Positions 18,059 to 27,005 of a stretch of 64,000 nucleotides of DNA are shown here, piece by piece. Both the position numbers and the translations under genes were made by a program. Every line of letters begins with the position of its first letter. The stretch's first letter is position 1. Under the pieces are notes generated by a model. That model saw only the letters and a list, made by a program, of their open reading frames with translations, did not search any database and was not told the origin of the DNA. Origin of the DNA: Gillisella vitis (GTDB lineage Bacteria > Pseudomonadota > Alphaproteobacteria > Rhizobiales > Rhizobiaceae); contig WPHV01000007.1 in assembly GCA_009744235.1 (NCBI GenBank), positions 248,001 through 312,000 of the forward strand, given 5' to 3'.

Positions 18059-18100
18059 TTTCAGCGTTGTTGGGCGGCTTGCTTGAATTACATCTACAGA

Positions 18101-18133
18101 GAATTTCAGCGTTTAACGGAAACGCTGAAATGC
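18101..18133. repeat. Short REP-like palindrome, copy 1 (family C)
   Basis: ATTTCAGCGTTT (18103-18114) and AAACGCTGAAAT (18120-18131) form a perfect 12-bp stem with a 5-nt loop. A closely similar hairpin lies at 34873-34905. It sits between converging gene ends (AraC regulator, RraA-fold protein), so it may also act in termination, although no T run follows. Confidence 0.7.
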
Positions 18134-18195
18134 TATATATCCCTGTTGTCGTTTGTCTTTCGGGAAAGCGGGTTCTACTTTTCCCTCAAAAAACT

Positions 18196-18921
18196 TCAGC
18201 GCCCATGTTCCTTGCGCCAAGCCTCGTATTTATGCTGATGTTCGTCTTTCGTGCAGGGATAAAGGCCGATGATCACCTCCCCCGCCTTGACCTGTTCCAG
18301 GACGAAATCCTCGTAGCTTTCCATATCGGTGCATTCGTCGGCCAATTCGTCCGCCAGATGGGCGGGAATGACCATGACACCATCGCGGTCGCCAACCAGC
18401 ACATCGCCGGGAAATACCGCCACATCGCCGCAGGAGATCGGCACGTTGATATCGATGGCTTCATGCAGCGTCAGATTGGTGGGCGCCGATGGTTTTGCAT
18501 AATAGGCGGGCATGTCGAGGGCACCAATCCCTTCCGCATCACGAAAACCGCCATCTGAAACGACGCCCGCTGCTCCACGCAACGCCAGACGGGTGATCAG
18601 GATCGAGCCGGCGGTGGCGGCACGGGTGTCCTTGCGCGCGTCCATCACCAGCACATGGCCGGGAGGGCAAATTTCCATGGCGACACGTTGTGGATGCTTC
18701 TGATCTCGGAAAACGGTGATCGGATTGCGGTCCTCGCGCGCCACGATATAGCGCAGCGTAAACGCCTGGCCGATCATGGTTTCGGCCTTTGGCGCCACCG
18801 GCACGACGCCTTGAATGAACTGGTTGCGCAGGCCGCGTTTAAACAACGCGGTGGCAATCGATGCGGTCGAGATCTTCTTGTATTTGGCGCGGGTCGCGTC
18901 GCTCAGCACATAGTCTGTCAT
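18196..18921 (-). CDS. RraA-fold protein (HMG-aldolase/RraA superfamily)
   Basis: A 241-residue protein of the RraA / 4-hydroxy-4-methyl-2-oxoglutarate aldolase fold: GQAFTLRYIV, PPGHVLVMDARKDTRAATAG, GAAGVVSDGGFRDAEGI, VPISCGDVAVFPGDVLVGDRDG. The Arg-Asp pair is present (R127, D128), but the acidic residue expected 21 positions before that arginine in true aldolases is Ser106. It follows the L-arabinonate-dehydratase-like gene by 18 bp, so it may handle the 2-keto-3-deoxy acid made there or have a non-catalytic role. Ribosome site AAGGA upstream of the ATG. Confidence 0.8.
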   Translation of the reverse strand: MTDYVLSDATRAKYKKISTASIATALFKRGLRNQFIQGVVPVAPKAETMIGQAFTLRYIVAREDRNPITVFRDQKHPQRVAMEICPPGHVLVMDARKDTRAATAGSILITRLALRGAAGVVSDGGFRDAEGIGALDMPAYYAKPSAPTNLTLHEAIDINVPISCGDVAVFPGDVLVGDRDGVMVIPAHLADELADECTDMESYEDFVLEQVKAGEVIIGLYPCTKDEHQHKYEAWRKEHGR

Positions 18922-18938
18922 CGTAGGTCCTTTTTTGC

Positions 18939-20675
18939 TTAATAGATATCCGGCTCACCAGCCGATTTGCCGAAGCCGGTTTCAAGGAAATCGAAATCGC
19001 AGCCCTTATCGGCCTGCGTCACATGGCGGGAGAACATCCAGCCATAGCCGCGTTGAAAATGCGGTTCCGGTGCCGTCCATGCCGCCTTGCGGCGGGAGAG
19101 CTCCGCTTCATCGACCAGCATGTCGAGGCTGCGATTGGGAAGATCCAGCCGCACGATGTCGCCGGTCCGCAGCAGTGCCAGCGGACCACCGATATAGCTC
19201 TCCGGCGAGACATGCAGCACGCAGGCGCCGTAGGATGTGCCGGACATGCGGGCATCCGAAATCCGCAGCATGTCGCGGTGGCCTTGCTTGATCAGCGCCT
19301 TGGGGATCGGCAGCATGCCCCATTCGGGAAAGCCCGGTCCTCCCAGCGGCCCGGCATTGCGCAGCACCAGAACATGATCGGGGGTCACGTCAAGATGTTC
19401 ATCGTCGATGGCCTTCTTCATCTCTGGATAGCTGTCAAACACCAGGGCCGGTCCTTGATGAACGTAAAATTTCGGATCGCAGGCCGCCGGTTTGATGACC
19501 GCGCCGGTCGGGCAGAGATTGCCCCGCAAGACGGCGAGCGAGCCTTGGTGATAGACCGGATTGGACAGCGGCCGGATGACATCGTCGTTATAAACCTCCG
19601 CGCCCTCAAGGTTTTCGCCCATGGTTTTCCCGGTGACGGTCATGGCTGAAAGGTCAAGCCGTTCTTCGAGCTGCTTCATCAAGGCGCGCAGGCCGCCCGC
19701 ATAGAAGAAATCCTCCATCAGGTAATCCTTGCCCGATGGGCGGACATTGGCGATCAACGGTGTGACGCGGCCCAGCGCATCGAGGTCGTCGAGGGTGAGA
19801 TCGACACCGGCACGGCGGGCCATGGCAATCAGGTGGACGACGGCATTGGTGGAACAGCCGGTGGCCATGGCGACGATAGCGGCGTTGCGGCAGGCGGCGT
19901 CGGTGATGATCTGGTCCGGTGTCAGGTCTTCCCAGACCATCTCGACGATGCGGCGGCCACAGGACGCCGACATGCGCTGGTGATTGGCATCGACCGCGGG
20001 GATCGAGGAGGCGCCGGGCAGAGTCAGGCCCATGGCATCGGCGATTGCCGTCATGGTCGAGGCCGTACCCATGGTCATGCAGGTGCCTGCGGAACGGGCG
20101 ATACCGCCTTGAATGCCCAGCCATTCCGCATCGGAAATATGACCGGCCCGCCGCTCGTCCCAATATTTCCAGGCATCCGAACCGGAACCCAGGATCTTGC
20201 CGGCATAATTGCCGCGCAGCATTGGGCCGGCTGGGAGGTAAATCATTGGCACGCCAGCCGAAATCGCGCCCATCACCAGACCGGGCGTGGTCTTGTCGCA
20301 GCCGCCCATCAACACCACGCCGTCGAGCGGATGCGAGCGGATCATTTCTTCCGTCTCCATCGCCAGCATGTTGCGGTAGAGCATGGAGGTTGGCTTGGTG
20401 AAGCTTTCATCGACGGACAGTGACGGCATCTGGACCGGAAAGCCACCGGCCTGGGTGACGCCGCGCTTCACGTCCTGCACCCTCTCCTTGAAATGGGCGT
20501 GGCAGGTGTTGAGTTCGGACCAGGTGTCGAGGATGCCGATCACCGGTTTGTCGCGGAAATCCTCTTCCGCGTAGCCGAGCTGCATCATCCGGGATCGGTG
20601 ACCGAAACTGCGCAGATCGTCGGGGGCGAACCAGCGGGCGCTGCGCAGCGTTTCAGGCGTTTTCTTGCTTGTCAT
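18939..20675 (-). CDS. IlvD/Edd-family sugar-acid dehydratase, probably L-arabinonate dehydratase
   Basis: A 578-residue Fe-S dehydratase removing water from a sugar acid to give a 2-keto-3-deoxy acid. Cysteines C58 (LNTCHAHF), C126 (MGGCDKTTPG) and C199 (SAGTCMTMG) are placed as the three [2Fe-2S] ligands; they lie one residue off those I recall for the R. leguminosarum L-arabinonate dehydratase (579 residues), which favours that specificity. The catalytic serine region RISDARMSGTSYGA is present near residue 479. Xylonate or another pentonate is also possible. It lies in an operon with an ABC importer and an RraA-fold protein, so the acid is probably imported as such. Confidence 0.87.
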   Translation of the reverse strand: MTSKKTPETLRSARWFAPDDLRSFGHRSRMMQLGYAEEDFRDKPVIGILDTWSELNTCHAHFKERVQDVKRGVTQAGGFPVQMPSLSVDESFTKPTSMLYRNMLAMETEEMIRSHPLDGVVLMGGCDKTTPGLVMGAISAGVPMIYLPAGPMLRGNYAGKILGSGSDAWKYWDERRAGHISDAEWLGIQGGIARSAGTCMTMGTASTMTAIADAMGLTLPGASSIPAVDANHQRMSASCGRRIVEMVWEDLTPDQIITDAACRNAAIVAMATGCSTNAVVHLIAMARRAGVDLTLDDLDALGRVTPLIANVRPSGKDYLMEDFFYAGGLRALMKQLEERLDLSAMTVTGKTMGENLEGAEVYNDDVIRPLSNPVYHQGSLAVLRGNLCPTGAVIKPAACDPKFYVHQGPALVFDSYPEMKKAIDDEHLDVTPDHVLVLRNAGPLGGPGFPEWGMLPIPKALIKQGHRDMLRISDARMSGTSYGACVLHVSPESYIGGPLALLRTGDIVRLDLPNRSLDMLVDEAELSRRKAAWTAPEPHFQRGYGWMFSRHVTQADKGCDFDFLETGFGKSAGEPDIY

Positions 20676-20718
20676 GGAACTGACCTTCTGCGGGGGCGAA
20701 AGTGGAATACGGCAAGTG

Positions 20719-21588
20719 CTATTCCTTCATGCCCCATTTCTGGATTGTGTGGCGCTCGATCGTCTGGAAGACCAGATTTTCGACGATCAGGCCGATAATG
20801 ATGACGGTCAGCAGGCCTGCAAACACTGCGGGAATATCCAGCAGATTGCGGTTTTCGAAGATGAACCAGCCAAGGCCGCCCTGTCCCGAGGAGACACCGA
20901 ACACCAGTTCGGCAGCTATCAACGTGCGCCAGGCAAAGGCCCAGCCGATTTTCAAGCCGGTGAGGATCGAAGGAAAGGCCGCCGGAACCAGGATGCGCAG
21001 CACATAGGAAATACCCGTCAGGCCGTAATTGGCGCCGACCATGCGCAAGGTGCGCGACACGCCAAGAAAGCCGGAATGCGTGTTGAGCGCCACGGCCCAT
21101 AGGACCGAATGAACCAGCACGAAGACTAGGCTGGAGGCACCGAGCCCGAACCAGATCAACGCCAAAGGCAGCAGCGAAATGGCTGGCAGCGGGTTGAACA
21201 TCGCTGTCATGGTTTCCAGAAAATCGGTGCCGATGCGGGTATTGATGGCAAGCACCGTTAGCAGCGCGGCAAGCACCGTGCCGACCACATAGCCCATGAA
21301 CAGGACTTGCAGCGTCGTCCAGATGCGGGCGGGCAGGGTGCCGTCGGCAAAGCGATCAGTCAGCGTCACCAATGTGTCGCTCAAGGTGGGAAACAGCAGC
21401 GGATTGTCGAGAAAGGAGGCATAGACCTGCCAGATAATGGCCAGAACCACGATCAGCAGCGTCTTTCGCAAGGCACTGATGCCCCACAGCGTTTCAAAGA
21501 CGCTCAGTTTCTGTTCGACCTGCTTGATATTGTCATAGGGCTTGGCCGCTGCGACATCGGCGGCAAGGATGATGTTGGGGGACAGCAT
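20719..21588 (-). CDS. ABC transporter permease (SsuC/TauC type)
   Basis: About 289 residues, with six hydrophobic segments and the conserved cytoplasmic loop TMTAMFNPLPAISLLPLALIWFG typical of taurine/sulfonate/nitrate permeases. The start is MLSPNIILAADV at 21588 (AAGGAA upstream); a longer frame from 21666 would overlap the ATPase gene. It sits between the ATPase and the dehydratase in one minus-strand operon. The gap of 44 bp to the dehydratase start supports co-transcription. Confidence 0.88.
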   Translation of the reverse strand: MLSPNIILAADVAAAKPYDNIKQVEQKLSVFETLWGISALRKTLLIVVLAIIWQVYASFLDNPLLFPTLSDTLVTLTDRFADGTLPARIWTTLQVLFMGYVVGTVLAALLTVLAINTRIGTDFLETMTAMFNPLPAISLLPLALIWFGLGASSLVFVLVHSVLWAVALNTHSGFLGVSRTLRMVGANYGLTGISYVLRILVPAAFPSILTGLKIGWAFAWRTLIAAELVFGVSSGQGGLGWFIFENRNLLDIPAVFAGLLTVIIIGLIVENLVFQTIERHTIQKWGMKE

Positions 21589-21592
21589 GGTT

Positions 21593-22408
21593 CTATTCCT
21601 TGTGACCGGGTTCGTTGGAGAACAGCAGATTATGGATATCGCGCTCCAAAGCTGCGGCACTGCCATCCGCCTGGCTCACCTTGTCGACATCGACGACCTC
21701 GGCCTTCACGCGCCCCGGATGCGGCGACAGCAGCAGGATGCGGTTGGAAATCTTGATCGCTTCAGCAATCGAATGGGTGACGAAGATCACGGTGAATTTG
21801 GTGTCTTCCCAAAGCTGAAGCAATTCGTCCTGCATCTGCCGGCGGGTCAGCGCGTCGAGTGCGGCGAAAGGCTCGTCCATCAACAGGATATCCGGCTGCA
21901 TGGCCATGCCGCGTGCAATCGCTACGCGCTGCTTCATGCCGCCTGACAGCGTATGAGGGTAGCTATTAACGGCCCTGGTCAGCTTGACCTTGTCGATATA
22001 ATGGCGGGCCAGCGCCTCGGCTTCTGGCCTGGGCATTTTACGCGCGACGAGAAGCGGGAACATCACGTTTTCCAGCACGGTCTTCCAGGGCATCAGCTGG
22101 TCGAACTCCTGGAACACCATCATCCGGTCCGGTCCGGGAGCTTTCACCTGGCGGCCATTGATATGGATCGTGCCGGTTACCGGCGTCATATAACCGCCAA
22201 CGGCTTTCAGCAGCGTCGACTTGCCACAGCCGGACGGCCCGAGCAGTACGAAGCGGTCGGATTCCCGCACGTCGAAACTGACATCCTCGGTGGCGGTAAT
22301 CAGCAGATTGGGTGTCTTGTAACGCAGCGTGACGCGATCAACGTAAAGAAGCGGCGCTTTTTCGGGGGCCGGCGCAAGGCGCTCAGCGGCAGCGGTTGCC
22401 TGCATCAT
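21593..22408 (-). CDS. ABC transporter ATP-binding protein (SsuB/TauB type)
   Basis: About 271 residues. Walker A GPSGCGKST, the Q-loop FQEFDQLMPWKTV, signature LSGGMKQRVAIARGMA, Walker B ILLMDEPFAALD and the switch histidine in VTHSIAEA are all present, so it is an active ATPase. Start taken at the ATG at 22408, with GGGAG 8 nt upstream; a GTG three codons earlier overlaps that site. Drives the importer formed with the permease (20719-21588) and the binding protein (22581-23585). Confidence 0.9.
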   Translation of the reverse strand: MMQATAAAERLAPAPEKAPLLYVDRVTLRYKTPNLLITATEDVSFDVRESDRFVLLGPSGCGKSTLLKAVGGYMTPVTGTIHINGRQVKAPGPDRMMVFQEFDQLMPWKTVLENVMFPLLVARKMPRPEAEALARHYIDKVKLTRAVNSYPHTLSGGMKQRVAIARGMAMQPDILLMDEPFAALDALTRRQMQDELLQLWEDTKFTVIFVTHSIAEAIKISNRILLLSPHPGRVKAEVVDVDKVSQADGSAAALERDIHNLLFSNEPGHKE

Positions 22409-22580
22409 GATATTCACTCCCTAAGGTCCGTCATGCTCGTAGTGAACCGGACAATTTGTCGATCTCTTTGTTGCCGTTTGCCTTCGGGAAAACCGATTAC
22501 GACGGTTCCCTGCAAACTCTAGGCCTGCAAACTTTAGGAAAGGGCGGCGGCGCGTAACGCCGCTGCATCGCGCGATAGGG

Positions 22581-23585
22581 TCAATTGCCGTTGAGATAAG
22601 CGCTGTCGGGCAGGTAATAATCGGTCCAGGCCTTCGGCATGGATTTGAGTGTGCCGACTTTATGGAGATGTTCGGCAAATTTCATCGTGCCTTGTGGATC
22701 GGTGCGCCACTCGTCCATGCCGGGTTCCTTCATCATGACCATCAGGTCATCAAGGCTGGTCTTGTCACCGGACACGGTTTTGTAGGCTTCAAGTGCAGCC
22801 TTCGGATCTTTCTTGATAAAGGCGATGGCGTCTTCCGTTGCGACCCGCAATGCCTTGACCAGCTTCGGATTTGCCTCGGCAAAACTGGTCGTGGTGAAGA
22901 AGGTTGCCTGGGTCAGTGCTCCCCCAATGATCTCGCGGGAATCCGTGACTTTATGCACGCCCGGCTGCTTCAACTCGACATATTGAAAGGGGGGCGCGGA
23001 AAAGTGGTTCTTGACCTCATGCTTTGAATTGGCAATTGCCGCCAGCGCATCCGGATGGCCAAGCTGCACAGTGTTTTTGTCGATTTTTTTGACCTGATCG
23101 TCACCATAAAGCTTGGCCGCCGCCATTTGCAGCAGGATCGCCTGGGTCGAGACGCCGACGGTCGGCACGGCGATTTTATCGCCATCCTGGATATCTTTCA
23201 GTGTTTTGATGCGTGGGTCGTTGGAGACCATGATTACTGGCTGGGCCGAACTGGTGATAATCCCCTTCACCTTGCCGCGGGTGCGATCCCATAGAAGCAG
23301 AAGATTGCCGGTGCCGGTATTGACGACATCGACATTGCCGGCCAGCAGCGCATCAGTCTGCGCGCCGCCGCCGCTGAAGGTCCGCCATTCGACGGTAATA
23401 CCTTGAAGACCTTCGGCCGCCGCTTGTTTTTCGATCAGCTTCTGGGTCTCCATCACATGGCTTGCGAGGTAAAGAATCCCAGGCTGGCGGGTGATGGACA
23501 GGGTGGTTTTCTCCTGTGCCTGGCTTGGACAGGCCAGTCCCAAAGCAAGGGCAATGGCGGTCACTCCGCCGATAAAGAAACGCAT
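22581..23585 (-). CDS. ABC transporter substrate-binding protein (TauA/SsuA/NrtA family)
   Basis: A 334-residue periplasmic protein with signal peptide MRFFIGGVTAIALALGLACPSQAQ and the NMT1/SsuA fold: the SGGGAQTDALLAGNVDVVNTGTGN region, DKIAVPTVGVSTQAILLQMAA and the C-terminal DPKAALEAYK segment. Strong ribosome site GGGAGGAG. It is the first gene of the operon. Family members bind taurine, sulfonates, nitrate, thiamine precursors or aromatic acids; the downstream sugar-acid dehydratase suggests a sugar acid here, which would be a less usual ligand. Confidence 0.85.
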   Translation of the reverse strand: MRFFIGGVTAIALALGLACPSQAQEKTTLSITRQPGILYLASHVMETQKLIEKQAAAEGLQGITVEWRTFSGGGAQTDALLAGNVDVVNTGTGNLLLLWDRTRGKVKGIITSSAQPVIMVSNDPRIKTLKDIQDGDKIAVPTVGVSTQAILLQMAAAKLYGDDQVKKIDKNTVQLGHPDALAAIANSKHEVKNHFSAPPFQYVELKQPGVHKVTDSREIIGGALTQATFFTTTSFAEANPKLVKALRVATEDAIAFIKKDPKAALEAYKTVSGDKTSLDDLMVMMKEPGMDEWRTDPQGTMKFAEHLHKVGTLKSMPKAWTDYYLPDSAYLNGN

Positions 23586-23639
23586 GATTCTCCTCCCAAG
23601 GATGCAGGTTTAACGCTTTGCAGCGGGAAACAGGATCGC

Positions 23640-23700
23640 TTCATCATGCTCGCCCTTTGTTGCGCATCAGATGTTCCGAAAACCGGTTCCCATTTTTCAA
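23640..23700. repeat. Fragment of a common rhizobial intergenic repeat
   Basis: The stretch around GCGCATCAGATGTTCCGAA and AACCGGTTCCCATTTTTC resembles a short sequence I recall from many intergenic regions of Rhizobium and Agrobacterium. No second copy was found in this window, so the call rests on recollection only. Confidence 0.35.
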
Positions 23701-23748
23701 TTCGATGTTTGACGCTTGCCGCTCTCTCTCCCAAAGCGGGCAAATGCA

Positions 23749-23776
23749 TTGAAGCACTAAAACATCAGTGCATCAA
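23749..23776. promoter_or_regulatory. Candidate operator for the GntR-family regulator
   Basis: TTGAAGCACT (23749-23758) and AGTGCATCAA (23767-23776) form an inverted repeat with 9 of 10 matching positions and an 8-bp spacer. It lies between the divergent binding-protein gene (start 23585, minus) and the GntR gene (start about 23828, plus), where one site could serve both. Confidence 0.5.
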
Positions 23777-23827
23777 CCCCGAATATGTGCTCTAGTGTTT
23801 TTAACGGCGACATGGATGGATGGGTGC

Positions 23828-24520
23828 ATGAACGGAACGATCAGGAGCGGACAATTGGACCGCTCGCGACAGGTGGCATTACAGGTTCATGAAATCCTGC
23901 GCGACAGGATCCTGAAGGTGCAATTGGTGCCGGGCACGATCTTGTCGCGCGCCTCGTTGCAACTGGAATTCGGCGTGAGCCAGACACCGGTGCGCGATGC
24001 GCTGATGCGCTTGCAGGAAGAGGACATTGTCGAAGTCTATCCGCAATATGCAACGGTCGTTGCCAAGATCGATATCGATCACGCCAGACAGGCGCAGTTC
24101 CTTCGGCTATCGATCGAACTCGAAGCGGTCCGACGCCTGACCGAAGAGGCGCCGGACGAGACCGCCAAGGAGTTGGGCGCTATCCTGGCCAGTCAAAAAG
24201 AAGTGGCCACGCAAGCGACCTATGACACTTTTGATGGCATAGACCGCGAGTTTCACCGTAAACTTTATGAGAAGAGCGGCATTCTACAGCTATGGGCAAA
24301 TGTGCGACGACAAAGCGTCCATCTCGACCGGCTGCGGCGTCTCAACCTGCCGATGCCCGGCAAGATGCAGACCGTACTCGAGGATCACGAAGCGATTGTC
24401 ACAGCAATTGCATCCGGCAATCCCGAGGCAGCTGCCTCGGCGCTTAGAAAACACCTATCGGGTACGCTGTCGATCATCGATCTCATCAGTGCGGAATATC
24501 CGGATTATATTCGCAAGTGA
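23828..24520 (+). CDS. GntR-family regulator, FCD-type
   Basis: About 230 residues. An N-terminal winged helix (VHEILRDRILKVQLVPGTILS, LEFGVSQTPVRDALMRLQEEDIVEV) is followed by a helical effector domain (EAVRRLTEEAP, FHRKLYEKSG, VLEDHEAIVTAIASGNPEAAASALRKHL). The start is taken at MNGTIRSGQLDRSRQ; ATGs at 23816 and 23768 are in frame and less conserved-looking. Divergent from the ABC importer-dehydratase operon and next to a palindrome, so it is the probable regulator of sugar-acid use there. Confidence 0.86.
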   Translation: MNGTIRSGQLDRSRQVALQVHEILRDRILKVQLVPGTILSRASLQLEFGVSQTPVRDALMRLQEEDIVEVYPQYATVVAKIDIDHARQAQFLRLSIELEAVRRLTEEAPDETAKELGAILASQKEVATQATYDTFDGIDREFHRKLYEKSGILQLWANVRRQSVHLDRLRRLNLPMPGKMQTVLEDHEAIVTAIASGNPEAAASALRKHLSGTLSIIDLISAEYPDYIRK

Positions 24521-24640
24521 ACGTTGAGCGGCATTCGTCTCAGTCCTTCGCCAACGCCCAGCCGGTGCTTCACGCTTGGCTGGGCGCTCGACGTCGTCGC
24601 TGACCTTTTTGCCAGCACTTGAGAAAATACCCTCATCGCC

Positions 24641-24700
24641 TCTACAGCGCCGTGCGTTTTATAAAACGCACAAACGGCGCTTAACGCTTTAAATCTCCTG
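24641..24700. repeat. Dispersed palindromic element, copy 1 (family B)
   Basis: Nested palindrome: the inner 20-bp perfect palindrome (24652-24671, GTGCGTTTTA then TAAAACGCAC) lies inside outer arms AGCGCCG (24646-24652) and CGGCGCT (24675-24681). A partial relative lies at 31541-31585. It resembles an intergenic repeat I recall from Rhizobiaceae. It lies in the 417-bp gap between the GntR gene and the first flavin monooxygenase; the rest of that gap shows nothing I can name. Confidence 0.7.
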
Positions 24701-24937
24701 CATTTCGCGATCTGTACCCTGATTGACCGGAGCCGACTGCCCTGATGTCTGCGGCGACGATATGCAATCTATAGGCGTTAAATTTGAGGCCTCAGCTCAA
24801 TGTTACATGGCATCTGTAACCTCTCGTGACTTTTGCAGGCGGTGGCGAAAGCCCATTAGTCACGCATTAAAACAGGCGACAGCGTTGTTTCAATGAGGAT
24901 TGAGAGCATCGCATGTCACCGGGTAGGGAGAGAGTCT

Positions 24938-26221
24938 ATGAATTTGGCATCTGCGCCTCGGCATGAGGAAAACGCCCGGCAACCCTACGCAGCTGTGTCT
25001 GTTGGCCCAAGCGAGGCAGGACAGATCATGCGCGACAAAGTGCTGGCGCTGGTGCCTTTGATCCGACGCGAAGCCGAAGCCGGTGAGAAATTGGGCGCAA
25101 TGACGCCTGCGGTCGTCAATGCGCTGAATGAAGTCGGATTTTTCAAAATCACCTTGCCCCGCGAATATGGTGGTTATGGGTTTGGCGCCCGTGACATTGC
25201 CGAGGTTGTTGGGGCCGCGGCGACCGGAGATGGCTCGACAGCCTGGTCAGGCTTTGTCTCGGTTGGCCTCAGAAACGCATTTGTTTTTGATGAGCAAACT
25301 GTTTCCGAATTGATGGCGGATGCCGGCTCCTGGGTGGGGCCTCTCATGGTTGGCGCATCGGTCTTCTCGCAGATTGTCGGCGATGCAAGATTGGTCGATG
25401 GCGGTTTTATGGTCCGCGGCAAGTGGAGCTTCGGCAGCGGGTGCAAACACGCGAAATGGGCATTTGTCGGAATCCAATGGGAAGAGGGGGGCGTTCCCCA
25501 TCGCGGGATCGCCCTGCTTTCCCGGGACCAGTATGAAATTGTCGACGATTGGCACGTCATGGGTCTTCAGGGTACATCGAGCAATAGTATCACCGCCCTT
25601 GATGAAGTTTTTGTACCCACGCGCCGCACGATGGCTTCAGCCGAGATGCCGATCCGCCTCGCGAAAATCCGCAATCGGTTCGAGGGCGTCGGCTATCAGA
25701 CCGGTGCCTTTGGAATGATGTTGACAGTGACCATTTCCAACGTGGCGATCACGCTTGGTATGGCAAAAGGGTGTTTGCAGGAGTTTTCCCAGCAGGCAAA
25801 TGCCCGCAAACCGTTCAATCTTCCTTATGACACGGTTGCGCAAACGCCTTCGACCCAGGTTGTTGCCGGACGGGTGAACGCAATGATCAATGCAGCGGAA
25901 ACACTGATCCATGGTGTGGCCGATGAAGTGGACAGGCGTGCGGCTTCCGGTCTCGATTTCGAGCCGCGTGAAGAGGCTTTGAATACCATGAACCTGGTAT
26001 TCGCTGCCCGTCTCTGCGCTGATGCTATCGATATGATGCAAATCTGCCTCGGTTCCTCGACGGTCACATTGAAGAATCCTATTCAGCGGTTTGCGCGTGA
26101 TGCACGCGTTCTTATCTCGCACGGGGCTATCCGTCAGGATCCGGCTGCCGAAATCGCCGGCCGGCACGTGCTGGGCCTGCCACCCTTCAATATGTTCGCG
26201 GGCGGTCTTCCGCAAAAATAA
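24938..26221 (+). CDS. Group-D flavin-dependent monooxygenase (acyl-CoA-dehydrogenase fold), copy 1
   Basis: About 427 residues. It belongs to the acyl-CoA-dehydrogenase-fold monooxygenases (relatives of HpaH/C2, HsaA and indole oxygenases), which use reduced flavin supplied by a separate reductase to hydroxylate a ring. Landmarks: GFFKITLPREYGGYGF, DGSTAWSGF, FGSGCKHAKWAFVGI, DDWHVMGLQGTSSNS, and ARVLISHGAIRQDPAAEIAGRHVLG. The start at 24938 has GGGAGAGA just upstream. Closely similar to the protein at 36090-37496. The likely partner reductase is at 39970-40488. Substrate unknown. Confidence 0.82.
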   Translation: MNLASAPRHEENARQPYAAVSVGPSEAGQIMRDKVLALVPLIRREAEAGEKLGAMTPAVVNALNEVGFFKITLPREYGGYGFGARDIAEVVGAAATGDGSTAWSGFVSVGLRNAFVFDEQTVSELMADAGSWVGPLMVGASVFSQIVGDARLVDGGFMVRGKWSFGSGCKHAKWAFVGIQWEEGGVPHRGIALLSRDQYEIVDDWHVMGLQGTSSNSITALDEVFVPTRRTMASAEMPIRLAKIRNRFEGVGYQTGAFGMMLTVTISNVAITLGMAKGCLQEFSQQANARKPFNLPYDTVAQTPSTQVVAGRVNAMINAAETLIHGVADEVDRRAASGLDFEPREEALNTMNLVFAARLCADAIDMMQICLGSSTVTLKNPIQRFARDARVLISHGAIRQDPAAEIAGRHVLGLPPFNMFAGGLPQK

Positions 26222-26291
26222 CAGCGACGAACTCTGCGCATCGGCTGATCGTGGCGCAGTGCTGTGTCAATAGTCCAAGGAGAATACTCAG

Positions 26292-26891
26292 GTGTCCATC
26301 TCTTCAAATAATCGCTCTTCGGATTACGATATCGATCAGATTTTTCTGGATCGCTGGTCTCCTCGGGCGCTTGATCCCCAGGCAATGTCAGAGGAAGATC
26401 TGATGACGATTTTGGAGGCGGCTCGTTGGGCGCCGTCCTCATTCAATGCCCAGCCCTGGAGATTCATTTACGCGCAGCGCGATACGCCGGAATGGCAGAA
26501 TATTTTCGGTCTGCTTGCGCCGATGAACCAGGCATGGGCATCGCGTGCTTCGGTCTTGGTGGTGATTGTTTCTGCAAATACAGCGATCATGCCGATGCAG
26601 ACCGAGCCGGTTCCCTCTTACAGCCATTCCTTCGACGCTGGCGCTGCCTGGGCCTATCTTGCCCTGCAAGCAACGCGCCTCGGCTGGTATGCTCATGGCA
26701 TGGCCGGGTTCGACGTTCCACGCAGCTACGAAGTGCTTGGGGTCCCAGACAGCTTTCGGGTTGAAGCCGTCATCGCGATCGGCAGGATCGGAGACAAGAG
26801 CCTGTTGCCGCCGCCCCTGCAGGAGCGCGAGCAGCCAAACGGACGCCGTCCGCTCCAGGAAACGGCTATGAAAGGACGTTTCGTCGGCTGA
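26292..26891 (+). CDS. Nitroreductase-family flavoprotein
   Basis: A 199-residue FMN-dependent oxidoreductase: DRWSPRALDPQAMSEEDLMTILEAARWAPSSFNAQPWRF is the FMN-binding N-terminus, and a C-terminal IAIGRIGD closes the fold. The GTG start at 26292 is backed by AAGGAGAA. It follows the first monooxygenase by 70 bp and is probably co-transcribed. It could reduce a nitro, quinone or enone group in the pathway, or supply reduced flavin. A strong terminator follows. Confidence 0.85.
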   Translation: MSISSNNRSSDYDIDQIFLDRWSPRALDPQAMSEEDLMTILEAARWAPSSFNAQPWRFIYAQRDTPEWQNIFGLLAPMNQAWASRASVLVVIVSANTAIMPMQTEPVPSYSHSFDAGAAWAYLALQATRLGWYAHGMAGFDVPRSYEVLGVPDSFRVEAVIAIGRIGDKSLLPPPLQEREQPNGRRPLQETAMKGRFVG

Positions 26892-26918
26892 AAGGCTTGT
26901 CTCTCTGTCGAATGAGAT

Positions 26919-26967
26919 ATGCGCAGCAGCACCAGTCTTGGTCAGCTGCTGCGCATTTAAAATTTTT
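26919..26967 (+). terminator. Intrinsic terminator after the nitroreductase gene
   Basis: ATGCGCAGCAGC (26919-26930) pairs perfectly with GCTGCTGCGCAT (26945-26956) around a 14-nt loop; the sequence TTAAAATTTTT follows. It ends the monooxygenase-nitroreductase unit; the NTF2-like gene starts 39 bp further on. Confidence 0.8.
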
Positions 26968-27005
26968 ACCAATCCACTCTCAAATGACATCTATTGGGGT
27001 ATGCC

